NCBI RefSeq assembly: GCF_000993785.3
Contig: NZ_CP009922.3
Span: 4,650,001-4,714,000 of the forward strand
Direction: 5' to 3'
Source: Streptomyces xiamenensis
GTDB taxonomy: Bacteria; Actinomycetota; Actinomycetes; Streptomycetales; Streptomycetaceae
Length of the DNA: 64,000 bases
The notes beneath the pieces are model-generated. The model had not been told where the DNA came from. It did no database searches and saw only the letters and a list, made by a program, of their open reading frames with translations. Positions 24,080-32,831 of the stretch are shown here, one piece after another. The position numbers and the translations under genes were made by a program. The number at the start of each line of letters is the position of its first letter. Position 1 is the stretch's first letter.

Positions 24080-26359
24080 ATGGGCAGCGTGACCGCGCTG
24101 TCTGAACCCCTCGCCAAGGTCGTCGGCGGTACCACCGCCAAGGTGATGGCCGACCACCTCGATCTGCGGACGGTCGGCGACCTGCTGCACCACTACCCCC
24201 GCCGCTACGCCGAACGCGGCGAGCTGACCCGGCTCGCCGAACTACCGCTGGACGAACACGTGACCGTCGTCGCCGAGATCGCCGACGCCCGCAGCCACAC
24301 GTTCAACCGGGGCAAGGGACAGCGCCTGGAGGTCACCCTCACCGACGGCAGCGGACGGCTCCAGCTGGTCTTCTTCGGCCGCGGCGTCCACCACCACAAA
24401 CGCGAGCTGGTGCCCGGCCGCCGGGGCATGTTCGCGGGCAAGGTCTCCGTCTTCAACCGCAAGCTCCAGCTGGCCCACCCCGCCTACGAACTGCTGGCCG
24501 CCGACGGCGGGGACGTCCCGGAGGCCGGGGCCGCCGCGGCCCGCGAGTTCGCAGGGCGGCTGCTGCCGCTCTACCCGGCCTGCAAGCAACTGGAGTCCTG
24601 GAAGCTCGCCAAGGCCGTCGCCCTGGTGCTCGACTCGCTGGCCGCCTCCGGCTGGGCGGGGCTCATCGACCCGCTGCCCGCGGCGCTGCGCCGCGAACGC
24701 GGCCTGATCGAGCTGCCCGAGGCGTTCGAGAAGGTGCACCGCCCCCGGACCAAGGCCGACATCGCCGCCGCCACCGCCCGGCTGAAGTGGGACGAGGCAT
24801 TCGTGCTCCAGGTCGCCCTCGCCCGGCGCCGGCACACCGAGGGACAGCTGCCCGCCACCGCCCGCCGCCCGGCCGCGGACGGCCTGCTGACCGCCTTCGA
24901 CGCCCGGTTGCCGTTCACCCTCACCGAGGGCCAGCGCACGGTCAGCGCGGAGATCTTCGCCGACCTGGCCACCGAACACCCCATGCACCGGCTGCTCCAG
25001 GGTGAGGTCGGCAGCGGCAAGACCCTGGTGGCGCTGCGGGCCATGCTCGCCGTCGCCGACAGCGGGGGGCAGTCCGCGCTGCTGGCCCCCACCGAGGTAC
25101 TGGCCCAGCAGCACCACCGGTCCATCACCGAGATGATGGGCGACCTCGCCGAGGGCGGCCTGATCGGCGGCGCCGAACAGGGCACCCGGGTCACCCTGCT
25201 CACCGGCTCCATGGGCGCCGCCGCCCGCCGCCGCGCCCTGCTGGAGGCCGTCACCGGCGAGGCGGGCATCGTGATCGGCACCCATGCGCTGATCGAGGAC
25301 GTGGTGAAGTTCCATGATCTGGGCCTGGTGGTGGTCGACGAGCAGCACCGGTTCGGCGTGGAGCAGCGCGACGCTCTGCGCGGCAAGGGGCACCGCCCGC
25401 CGCATCTGCTGGTGATGACCGCCACCCCGATCCCGCGCACCGTGGCCATGACCGTCTTCGGGGACCTGGAGACCTCTGTCCTGGACCAGCTGCCCTCCGG
25501 GCGCGCCCCGATCCTCAGCCATGTGGTGCCCGCCCGCGACAAGCCGCACTTCCTGTCCAGGGCCTGGGAACGGGTACGGGAGGAGGTGGCCGCCGGCCAC
25601 CAGGTGTACGTGGTGTGCCCGCGCATCGGCGACGAGGACCCCAAGGACACCAAGGGGCCGAAGAAGACGGGGAAGACCGCCGAGCCGGACGAGGACACGG
25701 GCGCGGGAGAAGACATGGCCGCGGGCGGCGCCGACGGCGACCGGCGGCCACCGCTGGCGGTGCTGGACATCGCCGGGCAGCTGCGCGCCGGACCGCTGTC
25801 CGGGCTCGCCGTGGAGAGCCTGCACGGCCGGATGACCCCGGACGCCAAGGACGAGGTGATGCGCCGGTTCTCCGCCGGTGAGACCCAGGTGCTGGTAGCC
25901 ACCACAGTGATCGAGGTCGGCGTGAACGTGCCCAACGCCACCGTGATGGTGATCATGGACGCCGACCGGTTCGGCGTCTCCCAGCTGCACCAGCTGCGCG
26001 GCCGGGTCGGGCGCGGCACCGCCGGCGGGCTGTGCCTGCTGGTCAGCGAGGCACCCGAGGGCAGCCCGGCCCGCTCCCGGCTGGACGCGGTGGCCGGCAC
26101 CCAGGACGGCTTCGAACTCTCCCGGATCGACCTCGAACAGCGCCGGGAGGGCGATGTCCTGGGGCAGGCGCAGTCCGGCGGCCGGTCCAGCCTGCGGATG
26201 CTGGCGGTCATCGAGGACGAGGAGATCATCGCCGCCGCCCGCGCCGAGGCCACCGCGCTGGTCGCCGCCGACCCCACATTGGAGGCCGCCCCCGAGCTGC
26301 GCGCCGCCCTCGACGCGCTGCTGGACTCCGACCGCGAGGAGTACCTCGACAAGGGCTGA
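24080..26359 (+). CDS. recG: ATP-dependent DNA helicase RecG
   Basis: The 759-aa protein has the RecG wedge/OB domain (residues about 50-170), then superfamily 2 helicase domains with Walker A GEVGSGKT and the DEQH box (VVVDEQHRFG). Motif VI-type LRGRVGRG is in the second helicase domain. It reverses stalled replication forks. A charged, low-complexity insert (DEDPKDTKGPKK... to about residue 555) splits the helicase domain 2 region. The start is uncertain: ATG 24059, ATG 24080 and GTG 24089 are all in frame and none has a good ribosome-binding site. Confidence 0.95.
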   Translation: MGSVTALSEPLAKVVGGTTAKVMADHLDLRTVGDLLHHYPRRYAERGELTRLAELPLDEHVTVVAEIADARSHTFNRGKGQRLEVTLTDGSGRLQLVFFGRGVHHHKRELVPGRRGMFAGKVSVFNRKLQLAHPAYELLAADGGDVPEAGAAAAREFAGRLLPLYPACKQLESWKLAKAVALVLDSLAASGWAGLIDPLPAALRRERGLIELPEAFEKVHRPRTKADIAAATARLKWDEAFVLQVALARRRHTEGQLPATARRPAADGLLTAFDARLPFTLTEGQRTVSAEIFADLATEHPMHRLLQGEVGSGKTLVALRAMLAVADSGGQSALLAPTEVLAQQHHRSITEMMGDLAEGGLIGGAEQGTRVTLLTGSMGAAARRRALLEAVTGEAGIVIGTHALIEDVVKFHDLGLVVVDEQHRFGVEQRDALRGKGHRPPHLLVMTATPIPRTVAMTVFGDLETSVLDQLPSGRAPILSHVVPARDKPHFLSRAWERVREEVAAGHQVYVVCPRIGDEDPKDTKGPKKTGKTAEPDEDTGAGEDMAAGGADGDRRPPLAVLDIAGQLRAGPLSGLAVESLHGRMTPDAKDEVMRRFSAGETQVLVATTVIEVGVNVPNATVMVIMDADRFGVSQLHQLRGRVGRGTAGGLCLLVSEAPEGSPARSRLDAVAGTQDGFELSRIDLEQRREGDVLGQAQSGGRSSLRMLAVIEDEEIIAAARAEATALVAADPTLEAAPELRAALDALLDSDREEYLDKG

Positions 26360-26467
26360 GGCACGCATCCGGCGCCCTCGGAATTGTCAGTGGTCGCTGG
26401 GAGAATGGACCCAGTCCGCGGCAATCCATCCGGGATTGCGGGCGGTCGGACCACTGGGGGTTGTCTG

Positions 26468-26995
26468 ATGGCATTCCGCCACATCAACGAACTGCCGCTC
26501 GGCGACAAGATTTTCCGCGTCGAGCTGGCGAGCGACGACGACATCACCGTGACCCTGACCCTGACCGGCTGGCGGGAGGCGGCGCCCCTGACGCCGCTGG
26601 CCGGCGGCTCCCTGACCATGCCCCTGGCCGATGTGCCCACCCTGCGCATCGCCCTCAACCGCGGACTGCGCGCCCTGGCGCTGGCCGCCGACGTGGCCGA
26701 GCCGATCCCCGACCGGGACATCCTGCGGGAACTGTTCCCCGGGCACGGCGCCCCCTGGATACCCCAGCACGAGGAGGATCTGACGCAGCGGTTCCACGCC
26801 GGGGAGACCATCGCCCGGATCGCGGCGCGCTTCGGGCGCACCCCCGACTCCGTACGCACCAAGCTGCGCGAGCTGGGCCATGACCCGCGCCGTCCCGAGC
26901 ACTGCCCGCCGGACGGCTGCCTGTCCTGGTCCCGCTACGCCTCGCCCGCGATGCTCGGGGCGGCGCAGGAGCCGGCGGCGGGCACCGCCTCGTAG
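26468..26995 (+). CDS. Hypothetical protein with C-terminal helix-turn-helix
   Basis: This 175-aa protein starts MAFRHINELPLGDK. Residues 20-95 look like a beta-rich domain (FRVELASDDDITVTLTLTGW). Residues 125-150 form a plausible helix-turn-helix (AGETIARIAARFGRTPDSVRTKLREL). Two late Cys (HCPPDGC) follow. GGGGG lies 7 nt before the ATG. No family is recognised with confidence; a small DNA-binding regulator is a reasonable guess. It stands alone between recG and the Tat-exported protein. Confidence 0.75.
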   Translation: MAFRHINELPLGDKIFRVELASDDDITVTLTLTGWREAAPLTPLAGGSLTMPLADVPTLRIALNRGLRALALAADVAEPIPDRDILRELFPGHGAPWIPQHEEDLTQRFHAGETIARIAARFGRTPDSVRTKLRELGHDPRRPEHCPPDGCLSWSRYASPAMLGAAQEPAAGTAS

Positions 26996-27104
26996 TCTCA
27001 CCGACCGATCGGCACGGCTGGAGCGGACACCGCCACCGCGTACTACGGTGGCGGTGTTCGGTTTCGAGCCAACACGGCGTTTTCCTCCAGGAGTTGGTCG
27101 CTCT

Positions 27105-28154
27105 ATGGCACGCAGCAAGCAGGGTGCGGCACAGCTGGACCGGCGCGGTTTCGTCCTCGGGGCGGGAGCGGCGGCCGTCACCGGCGCCACGGGTCTGGCC
27201 CTGAGTGGTCCGGCTTTCGCCGCCACGGGCGACGGGGCGAGCGCCGCCGCCGCGGGCGGTACGTTCAACCTCTCCGTGGCCGCCGAGCGGTGGATCCGCG
27301 AGCAGGCGCTGCACAACGTCACCGTGATGCAGTCCTTCGCCTTCGACGACGTCAACGGTCACCTCTACGCGATCCAGGTGATGCAGGGCGGCCTGCGGCT
27401 GTCCGGCGAGTCCGCCGCCGTCTCCGGAGCCGACCGCGCCGCCCGCGGCGACCTGTGCATCACCAAGCTCACCCTGGCCGGCGCCAAGCTGGGCCACATG
27501 TACGTGCGGGGCTTCGGTCACGGCGTGGCCATCGGCGTCGAGCACGCCGGCGCCAGCCCCTGGCTGTGGACCGAGTCCGACGCCAACCCCTCCTCCGGGT
27601 ACGGCCGGGCCCTGAGCCGCTTCCGGTTCGCCAACGGCACCGTCCTCGACAGCGGTGCCTCCTCGCTCGCCAAGATCCGCCCGGTGCCCGGCTCCACCAG
27701 CAACCAGGTGTCCATCGACAACCTGAACCAGCTGCTGCTGCTCCGCTACCGGCTGAGCGGCGTCGCCCGCTACCGGCTGATGAACCTCGCCGACGTCAAG
27801 GCCGGCCGGTTCACCGCCCTCCACGACGTCCCGCAGGCCGGCGTCTCCGACTCCGAGGTCTTCCAGGGCTTCGCCGTGCTCGGCGAGCACGCCTACCAGA
27901 TGACCGGCACCTCCTACACGTCCGAGAGCGGCAGCAATCCGCCCTCGGGCCGCGGCAACACCTACCTCACCCGCCTCAACCTGAGCACCGGCACCGTCGC
28001 CCAGCGCTCGCGCACCGAGGCCGCGTACTCGCTGAGCTTCCGCGAGCCCGAGGGTGTGGCCATCCGGCTGAGCAACCCGCGCCGGCTGTGCCTGGGGTTC
28101 GCCTCCGGAGCCTCCGGCGCCCGCCGGTTCAGCGTCTACTACAAACCCCAGTGA
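27105..28154 (+). CDS. Tat-exported beta-propeller-like protein
   Basis: This 349-aa protein has a twin-arginine signal (DRRGFVLGAGAAAVTG, then a hydrophobic stretch and AFA cleavage site near residue 40). The mature part has repeated beta-blade-like units (TVMQSFAFDDVNGHLYAIQ, KLGHMYVRGFGHGVAIGVE, AYQMTGTSY). Streptomyces relatives are often annotated as teichoic acid biosynthesis protein C, which I consider unproven. The mature protein probably acts outside the cell, on cell-wall polymer or as a binding protein. Confidence 0.8.
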   Translation: MARSKQGAAQLDRRGFVLGAGAAAVTGATGLALSGPAFAATGDGASAAAAGGTFNLSVAAERWIREQALHNVTVMQSFAFDDVNGHLYAIQVMQGGLRLSGESAAVSGADRAARGDLCITKLTLAGAKLGHMYVRGFGHGVAIGVEHAGASPWLWTESDANPSSGYGRALSRFRFANGTVLDSGASSLAKIRPVPGSTSNQVSIDNLNQLLLLRYRLSGVARYRLMNLADVKAGRFTALHDVPQAGVSDSEVFQGFAVLGEHAYQMTGTSYTSESGSNPPSGRGNTYLTRLNLSTGTVAQRSRTEAAYSLSFREPEGVAIRLSNPRRLCLGFASGASGARRFSVYYKPQ

Positions 28155-28264
28155 CGCGGGCGACCGATCCGGTTTCCCCAAAACCCTCCCCAGCACGCAG
28201 TCATGGCATTACGGTGTGTGCGCGCGGGGACTGAAACCAGCCGTCGTACCGGGAGGATTCCGCC

Positions 28265-28690
28265 ATGACCGACCAGCACGAAGCGGCCGCCGCGACGGTG
28301 GCCGAGACCTTCACGGTGCTGGACATCGAGGTGCCCGCCCCGCGCGGCTACCCCGGACAGGACTCCTCCCGGCACGCACGGCGCCTGCTGGGGCGCGCGG
28401 AGAACGCCGACCGGCCGGGCGAGGACATCCTGCGCCTGCTGCTCGGCGCCCGCGGCTACGGCATCGAGCGGCTGCCCGAGCCCCGCTCCGCCGTGCCGGG
28501 GGAGCGCCGCCGCTGGTGCTCCGTGTACGAGCACGCCTTCCTCCTGGCCGACGACAGCGAGCTGTGCCTCTACGAGCTGGAGCACGACCTCACCCCCGAC
28601 CGCCGCCTGGTCTGCGAGGTCTACCGCGACGAGGTGGCCGCCGGACGCGCCGCACGCCGCCACGCCCACGCGCTGGCCGCCGCCGGCTGA
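28265..28690 (+). CDS. Hypothetical protein, DUF6227-like
   Basis: This 141-aa protein has a central LLGRAENADRP segment and a C-terminal YEHAFLLADDSELCLYELEHD ending in VCEVYRDE. That pattern resembles DUF6227 proteins of Streptomyces (recalled, not searched). There is no signal peptide or membrane helix. GGGAGGA lies 9 nt before the ATG. Function unknown; rsmD follows 170 nt later. Confidence 0.75.
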   Translation: MTDQHEAAAATVAETFTVLDIEVPAPRGYPGQDSSRHARRLLGRAENADRPGEDILRLLLGARGYGIERLPEPRSAVPGERRRWCSVYEHAFLLADDSELCLYELEHDLTPDRRLVCEVYRDEVAAGRAARRHAHALAAAG

Positions 28691-28860
28691 GCCACCGCGC
28701 CGCGCTGCGCCCCGCCCCCGGCCCCCGCCCCGTCGCGCCGCCCGCGCTCCCGGTCCACCCCCGTCCACCTCCCCACGCCCCACCTCGGCGCACGGCCGGC
28801 GCACCGCCACGTATAGCGTGGTGCGTGACAGCTGATGACCGAGCGCCGCGAAGGACCGTG

Positions 28861-29496
28861 ATGACCCGCGTGATCGCCGGGACCGCCGGCGGGCGGCGGC
28901 TGGCCGTACCGCCGGGCGGCGGCACCAGGCCCACCTCCGACCGGGCCCGGGAAGGACTCTTCTCCACCTGGACCGCCCTGTGGGGGCCGTTGCACGGCGC
29001 CCGGGTACTGGACCTGTACGCGGGTTCCGGCGCCGTCGGCCTGGAGGCGCTCTCCCGGGGCGCTGCCCACGCGCTGCTCACCGAGGCCGACGCCCGCGCG
29101 GCCCGCACCATCCGCGCCAACATCCGCGACCTCGCCCTGCCCGGCGCCGAACTGCGCACCGGGCGCGCCGAGGCCGTCGTCCGGGGCCCGGCCCCCGAGG
29201 ACCCCTACGACCTGGTCTTCCTCGACCCGCCCTACGCGGTGACCGACGCCGAACTCCACGAGATCCTCCTCACACTCCGTGCGGAGGGCTGGCTCGCCGA
29301 GGACGCGCTCGCCACCGTGGAGCGCGGCACCAGAGGAGGCCCCTTCTCCTGGCCCGCCGGCTTCACCGCCCTGCGCTCGCGCCGCTACGGCGAGGGCACC
29401 CTGTGGTACGGCCGGCTCGCCGCGGGGACCGAGCAGCAGCCCGGGCAGGCGTACGCGCCACAACCCGGGACCGAGCACGACAGCGACCGGTCATGA
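28861..29496 (+). CDS. rsmD: 16S rRNA (guanine966-N2)-methyltransferase
   Basis: This 211-aa protein shows MTRVIAGTAGGRRLAVPPG at the start, SAM-binding LDLYAGSGAVGLEALSRG and the catalytic DPPY. It methylates G966 of 16S rRNA in the 30S subunit. The C-terminal 25 residues are a Gln/Pro-rich tail. It is followed immediately by coaD, the usual bacterial pair. Confidence 0.95.
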   Translation: MTRVIAGTAGGRRLAVPPGGGTRPTSDRAREGLFSTWTALWGPLHGARVLDLYAGSGAVGLEALSRGAAHALLTEADARAARTIRANIRDLALPGAELRTGRAEAVVRGPAPEDPYDLVFLDPPYAVTDAELHEILLTLRAEGWLAEDALATVERGTRGGPFSWPAGFTALRSRRYGEGTLWYGRLAAGTEQQPGQAYAPQPGTEHDSDRS

Positions 29497-29528
29497 CCGG
29501 AACCCCACCACAGCCCGAGGAGTCACCG

Positions 29529-30002
29529 TTGCGCCGCGCCGTCTGTCCGGGGTCCTTCGACCCCATCACCCATGGCCATCTCGACATCATCGGCCGTGCC
29601 TCCAAGCTCTACGACGTGGTGCACGTCACCATGATGATCAACAAGTCGAAGAAGGGCCTGTTCACCACCGAGGAACGCGTCGAGCTCATCCGTGAGTGCA
29701 CCCGGGAGTTCGGAAATGTGCGTGTCGACGCCTTCCACGGCCTGCTGGTGGACTACTGCAAGCAGCACGACATTCCCGCGATCGTCAAAGGACTGCGGGC
29801 CGTCAGCGACTTCGACTACGAACTCCAGATGGCGCAGATGAACAACGGTCTCACCGGCGTGGAGACCCTGTTCATGCCCACCAACCCCACCTACAGCTTC
29901 CTCTCCTCCAGCCTGGTCAAGGAGGTCGCCACCTGGGGCGGCGACGTCTCCCACCTCGTCCCCGACCCCGTGATGCGGGCCCTGGAACGCAAATTGGCCT
30001 GA
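29529..30002 (+). CDS. coaD: Phosphopantetheine adenylyltransferase
   Basis: This 157-aa CoaD catalyses the penultimate step of coenzyme A synthesis. It has RAVCPGSFDPITHGHLDII with the nucleotide-binding T/HxGH, and NPTYSFLSSSLVKEVA near the end. I chose TTG 29529, with GAGGAG 6 nt upstream and the usual N-terminus. An ATG at 29493 overlapping the rsmD stop (ATGA) would add 12 residues and cannot be excluded. Confidence 0.95.
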   Translation: MRRAVCPGSFDPITHGHLDIIGRASKLYDVVHVTMMINKSKKGLFTTEERVELIRECTREFGNVRVDAFHGLLVDYCKQHDIPAIVKGLRAVSDFDYELQMAQMNNGLTGVETLFMPTNPTYSFLSSSLVKEVATWGGDVSHLVPDPVMRALERKLA

Positions 30003-30039
30003 GCCCACCGCCGCGCGCCGTTGGCCGTACAGTCAACCC

Positions 30040-31095
30040 GTGGACGTTACGCAGAAACTGGATGAGATCGTCGACACGGTGCGCGGCGCCAAGAGCATGC
30101 CCATGTCGGCGTCCTGTGTGATCCATCGTGCCGACCTGCTGGCCCGGCTGGACGAGGTGCGCGAGGCCCTGCCCGGCTCCCTCGCCCAGGCCCAGGAGGT
30201 GCTGGGCGACCGGGAGGCCGTCGTAGCCGACGCCCAGCAGGAGGCCCAGCGCATCGTGCAGGCCGCGCACGCCGAGCGCGGCTCCCTCGTCGAGAGCACC
30301 GAGATCGTGCAGCGGGCCCGGGCCGAGGCCGCCCAGCTGCTGGACCGGGCCCGGCAGGAGGCCGACGAGATCAAGGCCGAGGCCGACGACTACGTGGACA
30401 GCAAGCTCGCCAACTTCGAGGTCGTCCTGGGCAAGACCATCGGTTCGGTGGAGCGCGGCCGTGACAAGCTGCTGGGCCCCGAGCGGGACCCGGGCGGCGA
30501 TCTGCCGCAGCAGGCGGACGCCTATGTGGAGGCGCAGTTCGCCGCGATCGAGGCGGTGCTGCGCAAGACCCTGGAGGCGGTCGGCCGCGGGCGGCGCAAG
30601 CTCACCGGGCACCGTCCCATCGACGAGCTGGCCGAGCACGTCGCGCAGCAGGACAGCGCCGGTACGGTGCCGGACGCCGGCGCGTACTACGGCCCCCGGG
30701 ACACCGAGCAGGACACCTACGGCTACCTGGGCATGACCGCGCCCGGCAGCGCCGATGGCCCGGGCGGCGGCGGTGAGCCCGGCTACGCGCAGCAGCCCGC
30801 GGCGGAGCCCGCGCCGTACGCGGCCCAGGACACCGCCGCCTACGCGCGGGAGAGCGGCTACGGCGCCGGTGGCTACGGCCAGGACCCGTACGCCCCGTCC
30901 GGCGGCTACCCGGCGGACCCGTACGCCGCGGGCCAGGGCCGGCCGCAGGGCCAGGGGCAGGACGCGGCCGGCTACGGATACCAGCAGCCCGCGCTCGGCT
31001 ACCAGGGCTCGGGAACGCTGGACGAGACGAGCCTCTTCGACACGGGGATGATCGACCCCGAGCAACTGCGCCGTTACGAGCAGGGACGCCCCTGA
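30040..31095 (+). CDS. DivIVA-like coiled-coil protein
   Basis: In this 351-aa protein, residues 1-35 are a short N-terminal motif (MDVTQKLDEIVDTVRGAK). Residues 45-190 form long charged heptads (AQQEAQRIVQAAHAER, RARQEADEIKAEADDY) typical of DivIVA-type coiled coils. The last 130 residues are Gly/Tyr/Pro/Gln-rich and disordered. Such proteins act in polar growth or cell-division scaffolding. It precedes yceD-rpmF-rnc in conserved order. Confidence 0.82.
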   Translation: MDVTQKLDEIVDTVRGAKSMPMSASCVIHRADLLARLDEVREALPGSLAQAQEVLGDREAVVADAQQEAQRIVQAAHAERGSLVESTEIVQRARAEAAQLLDRARQEADEIKAEADDYVDSKLANFEVVLGKTIGSVERGRDKLLGPERDPGGDLPQQADAYVEAQFAAIEAVLRKTLEAVGRGRRKLTGHRPIDELAEHVAQQDSAGTVPDAGAYYGPRDTEQDTYGYLGMTAPGSADGPGGGGEPGYAQQPAAEPAPYAAQDTAAYARESGYGAGGYGQDPYAPSGGYPADPYAAGQGRPQGQGQDAAGYGYQQPALGYQGSGTLDETSLFDTGMIDPEQLRRYEQGRP

Positions 31096-31139
31096 GCTGC
31101 CCGCAGACCGCCGATTGGGAGGGGCGCCGACCGTGACGT

Positions 31140-31862
31140 ATGCTGTCTCTTCGGCCGTACCGCATCAGTGATCACGGCTGCCCGCCGGCCCATTTCACCG
31201 GGTCGCGCCCCTCACGTCCTGTCCTGCCCCGTAGAAAGCAGAGAGCCCTGAACGCCCCCCTGGACCACCGTGCCCCGCTGGTGTTCGACACCCGCGAGCT
31301 GGGGCGGCGTCCCGGTGTGCTGAAGCGGATCACCCGCAGTGTCGCGGCCCCCCAGGGCCTGGGCATCGAGGTGATCGGAGTGCCGGAAGGCGCTCCGCTG
31401 GAGCTGGATCTTCGGCTGGAATCGGTCATGGAGGGGGTACTGGTCACCGGTACCGCCCGTGCACCGCTGGCGGGGGAGTGCGTAAGGTGTCTGGAGCCAC
31501 TGGCCCAAGAGGCCGAGGCGGAGTTCCAGGAGTTGTTCTCCTACCCCGACGCCGGTGACTGGATCCGCTCCGCGGAGCCGGGCGACGACGCCGAGGACGA
31601 GGAGCGGCTCTTCCTCGAGGATGACCTGGTCAACCTCGAACCCGTACTGCGGGACGCGGTGGTGCTGTCGCTGCCACTGCAACCGGTGTGCCGCGAGGAC
31701 TGCCCGGGCCTGTGCCCCGAATGCGGAGCACGGCTCGCGGAGGACCCGGAGCACCATCACGACGCTGCCGTCGACATCCGTTGGGCGGCACTGCGGGACT
31801 ACACGCCCGCGGACCACAAGAAGACACCCCGCACCCGCGGGGACGATCCACAGGAGAAGTAG
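31140..31862 (+). CDS. YceD (DUF177) family protein
   Basis: The DUF177 protein contains APLAGECVRCLEPL and the C-terminal metal-like cluster VCREDCPGLCPECG with further acidic residues. It links to rpmF, 2 nt downstream, as in most bacteria, and is thought to help 23S rRNA or ribosome assembly. The start is unclear. ATG 31140 gives 240 aa but an atypical 36-residue extension; homology begins near LNAPLDHR, where the only in-frame start is a CTG at 31248. The span given is the longer choice. Confidence 0.83.
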   Translation: MLSLRPYRISDHGCPPAHFTGSRPSRPVLPRRKQRALNAPLDHRAPLVFDTRELGRRPGVLKRITRSVAAPQGLGIEVIGVPEGAPLELDLRLESVMEGVLVTGTARAPLAGECVRCLEPLAQEAEAEFQELFSYPDAGDWIRSAEPGDDAEDEERLFLEDDLVNLEPVLRDAVVLSLPLQPVCREDCPGLCPECGARLAEDPEHHHDAAVDIRWAALRDYTPADHKKTPRTRGDDPQEK

Positions 31863-31864
31863 CC

Positions 31865-32038
31865 GTGGCTGTTCCTAAGCGGAAGATGTCGCGCAGCAAC
31901 ACGCGCCACCGCCGGTCGCAGTGGAAGGCCACTGCCCCGAACCTGGTGAGCTGCGAGCGCTGCCAGGAGCCGAGGTTGCAGCACATCGCGTGCCCCAACT
32001 GCGGCACGTACAACCGCCGTCAGGTCATCGACGTCTGA
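31865..32038 (+). CDS. rpmF: 50S ribosomal protein L32
   Basis: This 57-aa L32 starts MAVPKRKMSRSNTRHRRSQW and ends QVIDV. Four Cys in CERCQEP and ACPNCGTY make it the zinc-binding form. GTG start 2 nt after yceD, with GGAGAAG upstream. Confidence 0.97.
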   Translation: MAVPKRKMSRSNTRHRRSQWKATAPNLVSCERCQEPRLQHIACPNCGTYNRRQVIDV

Positions 32039-32057
32039 TCGGCGGGTGACAGGCTCC

Positions 32058-32831
32058 ATGTCTCACGCCCATCGGTCCAAGACCCAGGCGTCGGCGGAAG
32101 TGGCCTCGTCCCACGCGGTTCTGGAAGGGCGGCTCGGCTATCAGCTGGAGTCCGCCCTTCTGGTGCGTGCGCTGACCCATCGTTCGTACGCGTACGAGAA
32201 CGGCGGTCTGCCCACCAACGAGCGTCTTGAGTTCCTCGGGGACTCGGTGCTCGGGGTGATCGTCACCGACACGCTGTACCGCACCTATCCCGAACTGGCC
32301 GAGGGGCAGCTGGCCAAGCTGCGCGCGGCCGTCGTCAACGCCAGGGCGCTCGCCGATGTGGCGCGTGGCCTGGATCTGGGCGCGTTCGTACGGCTGGGGC
32401 GGGGCGAGGAGGGGACCGGTGGCCGGAACAAGGCGTCGATCCTCGCCGACACCCTGGAAGCGGTCATCGGCGCCGTCTATCTCGACCGGGGCCTGGAGGC
32501 CGCCGACGAGATGGTGCACCGGCTCTTCGACCCGGTGATCGAGCGTTCCGCGAAGCTGGGCGCCGGTCTCGACTGGAAGACCAGCCTTCAGGAGCTGAGC
32601 GCGGCCGAGGGCCTCGGCGTTCCCGAGTACGTGATCAACGAAGCCGGGCCCGATCACGAGAAGACCTTCACCGCTGCGGCCCGCGTGGGTGGCGAGACCT
32701 ACGGCACCGGCACCGGCCGCAGCAAGAAGGAAGCCGAGCAGCAGGCGGCGGAGACGGCCTGGCGGGAGATCCGCGCGGCGGCGGTACGCCGCGGCGGGGA
32801 CGGCCCGGCACCGGGGCGGTCCGTTGCCTGA
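32058..32831 (+). CDS. rnc: Ribonuclease III
   Basis: This 257-aa RNase III has the signature NERLEFLGDSVLG and the catalytic acidic region LADTLEAVIGAVYLD. A C-terminal dsRNA-binding domain follows (SLQELSAAEGLGVPEY to KKEAEQQAAETAW). In Streptomyces it is AbsB, a global regulator of antibiotic genes as well as rRNA processing. I chose ATG 32058 (AGG 4 nt upstream); a GTG at 32046 is also possible. The stop overlaps mutM. Confidence 0.96.
   Translation: MSHAHRSKTQASAEVASSHAVLEGRLGYQLESALLVRALTHRSYAYENGGLPTNERLEFLGDSVLGVIVTDTLYRTYPELAEGQLAKLRAAVVNARALADVARGLDLGAFVRLGRGEEGTGGRNKASILADTLEAVIGAVYLDRGLEAADEMVHRLFDPVIERSAKLGAGLDWKTSLQELSAAEGLGVPEYVINEAGPDHEKTFTAAARVGGETYGTGTGRSKKEAEQQAAETAWREIRAAAVRRGGDGPAPGRSVA

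Noticed and set aside
25633..25745. Foreign insert in recG
   Set aside because: The charged low-complexity stretch keeps the frame and host codon use; similar loops occur in actinobacterial RecG, so it is more likely a variable loop.
29493..29528. coaD starting at ATG 29493 by overlap with rsmD
   Set aside because: Possible, but TTG 29529 has an ideally spaced GAGGAG and gives the usual CoaD N-terminus; kept only as an alternative.
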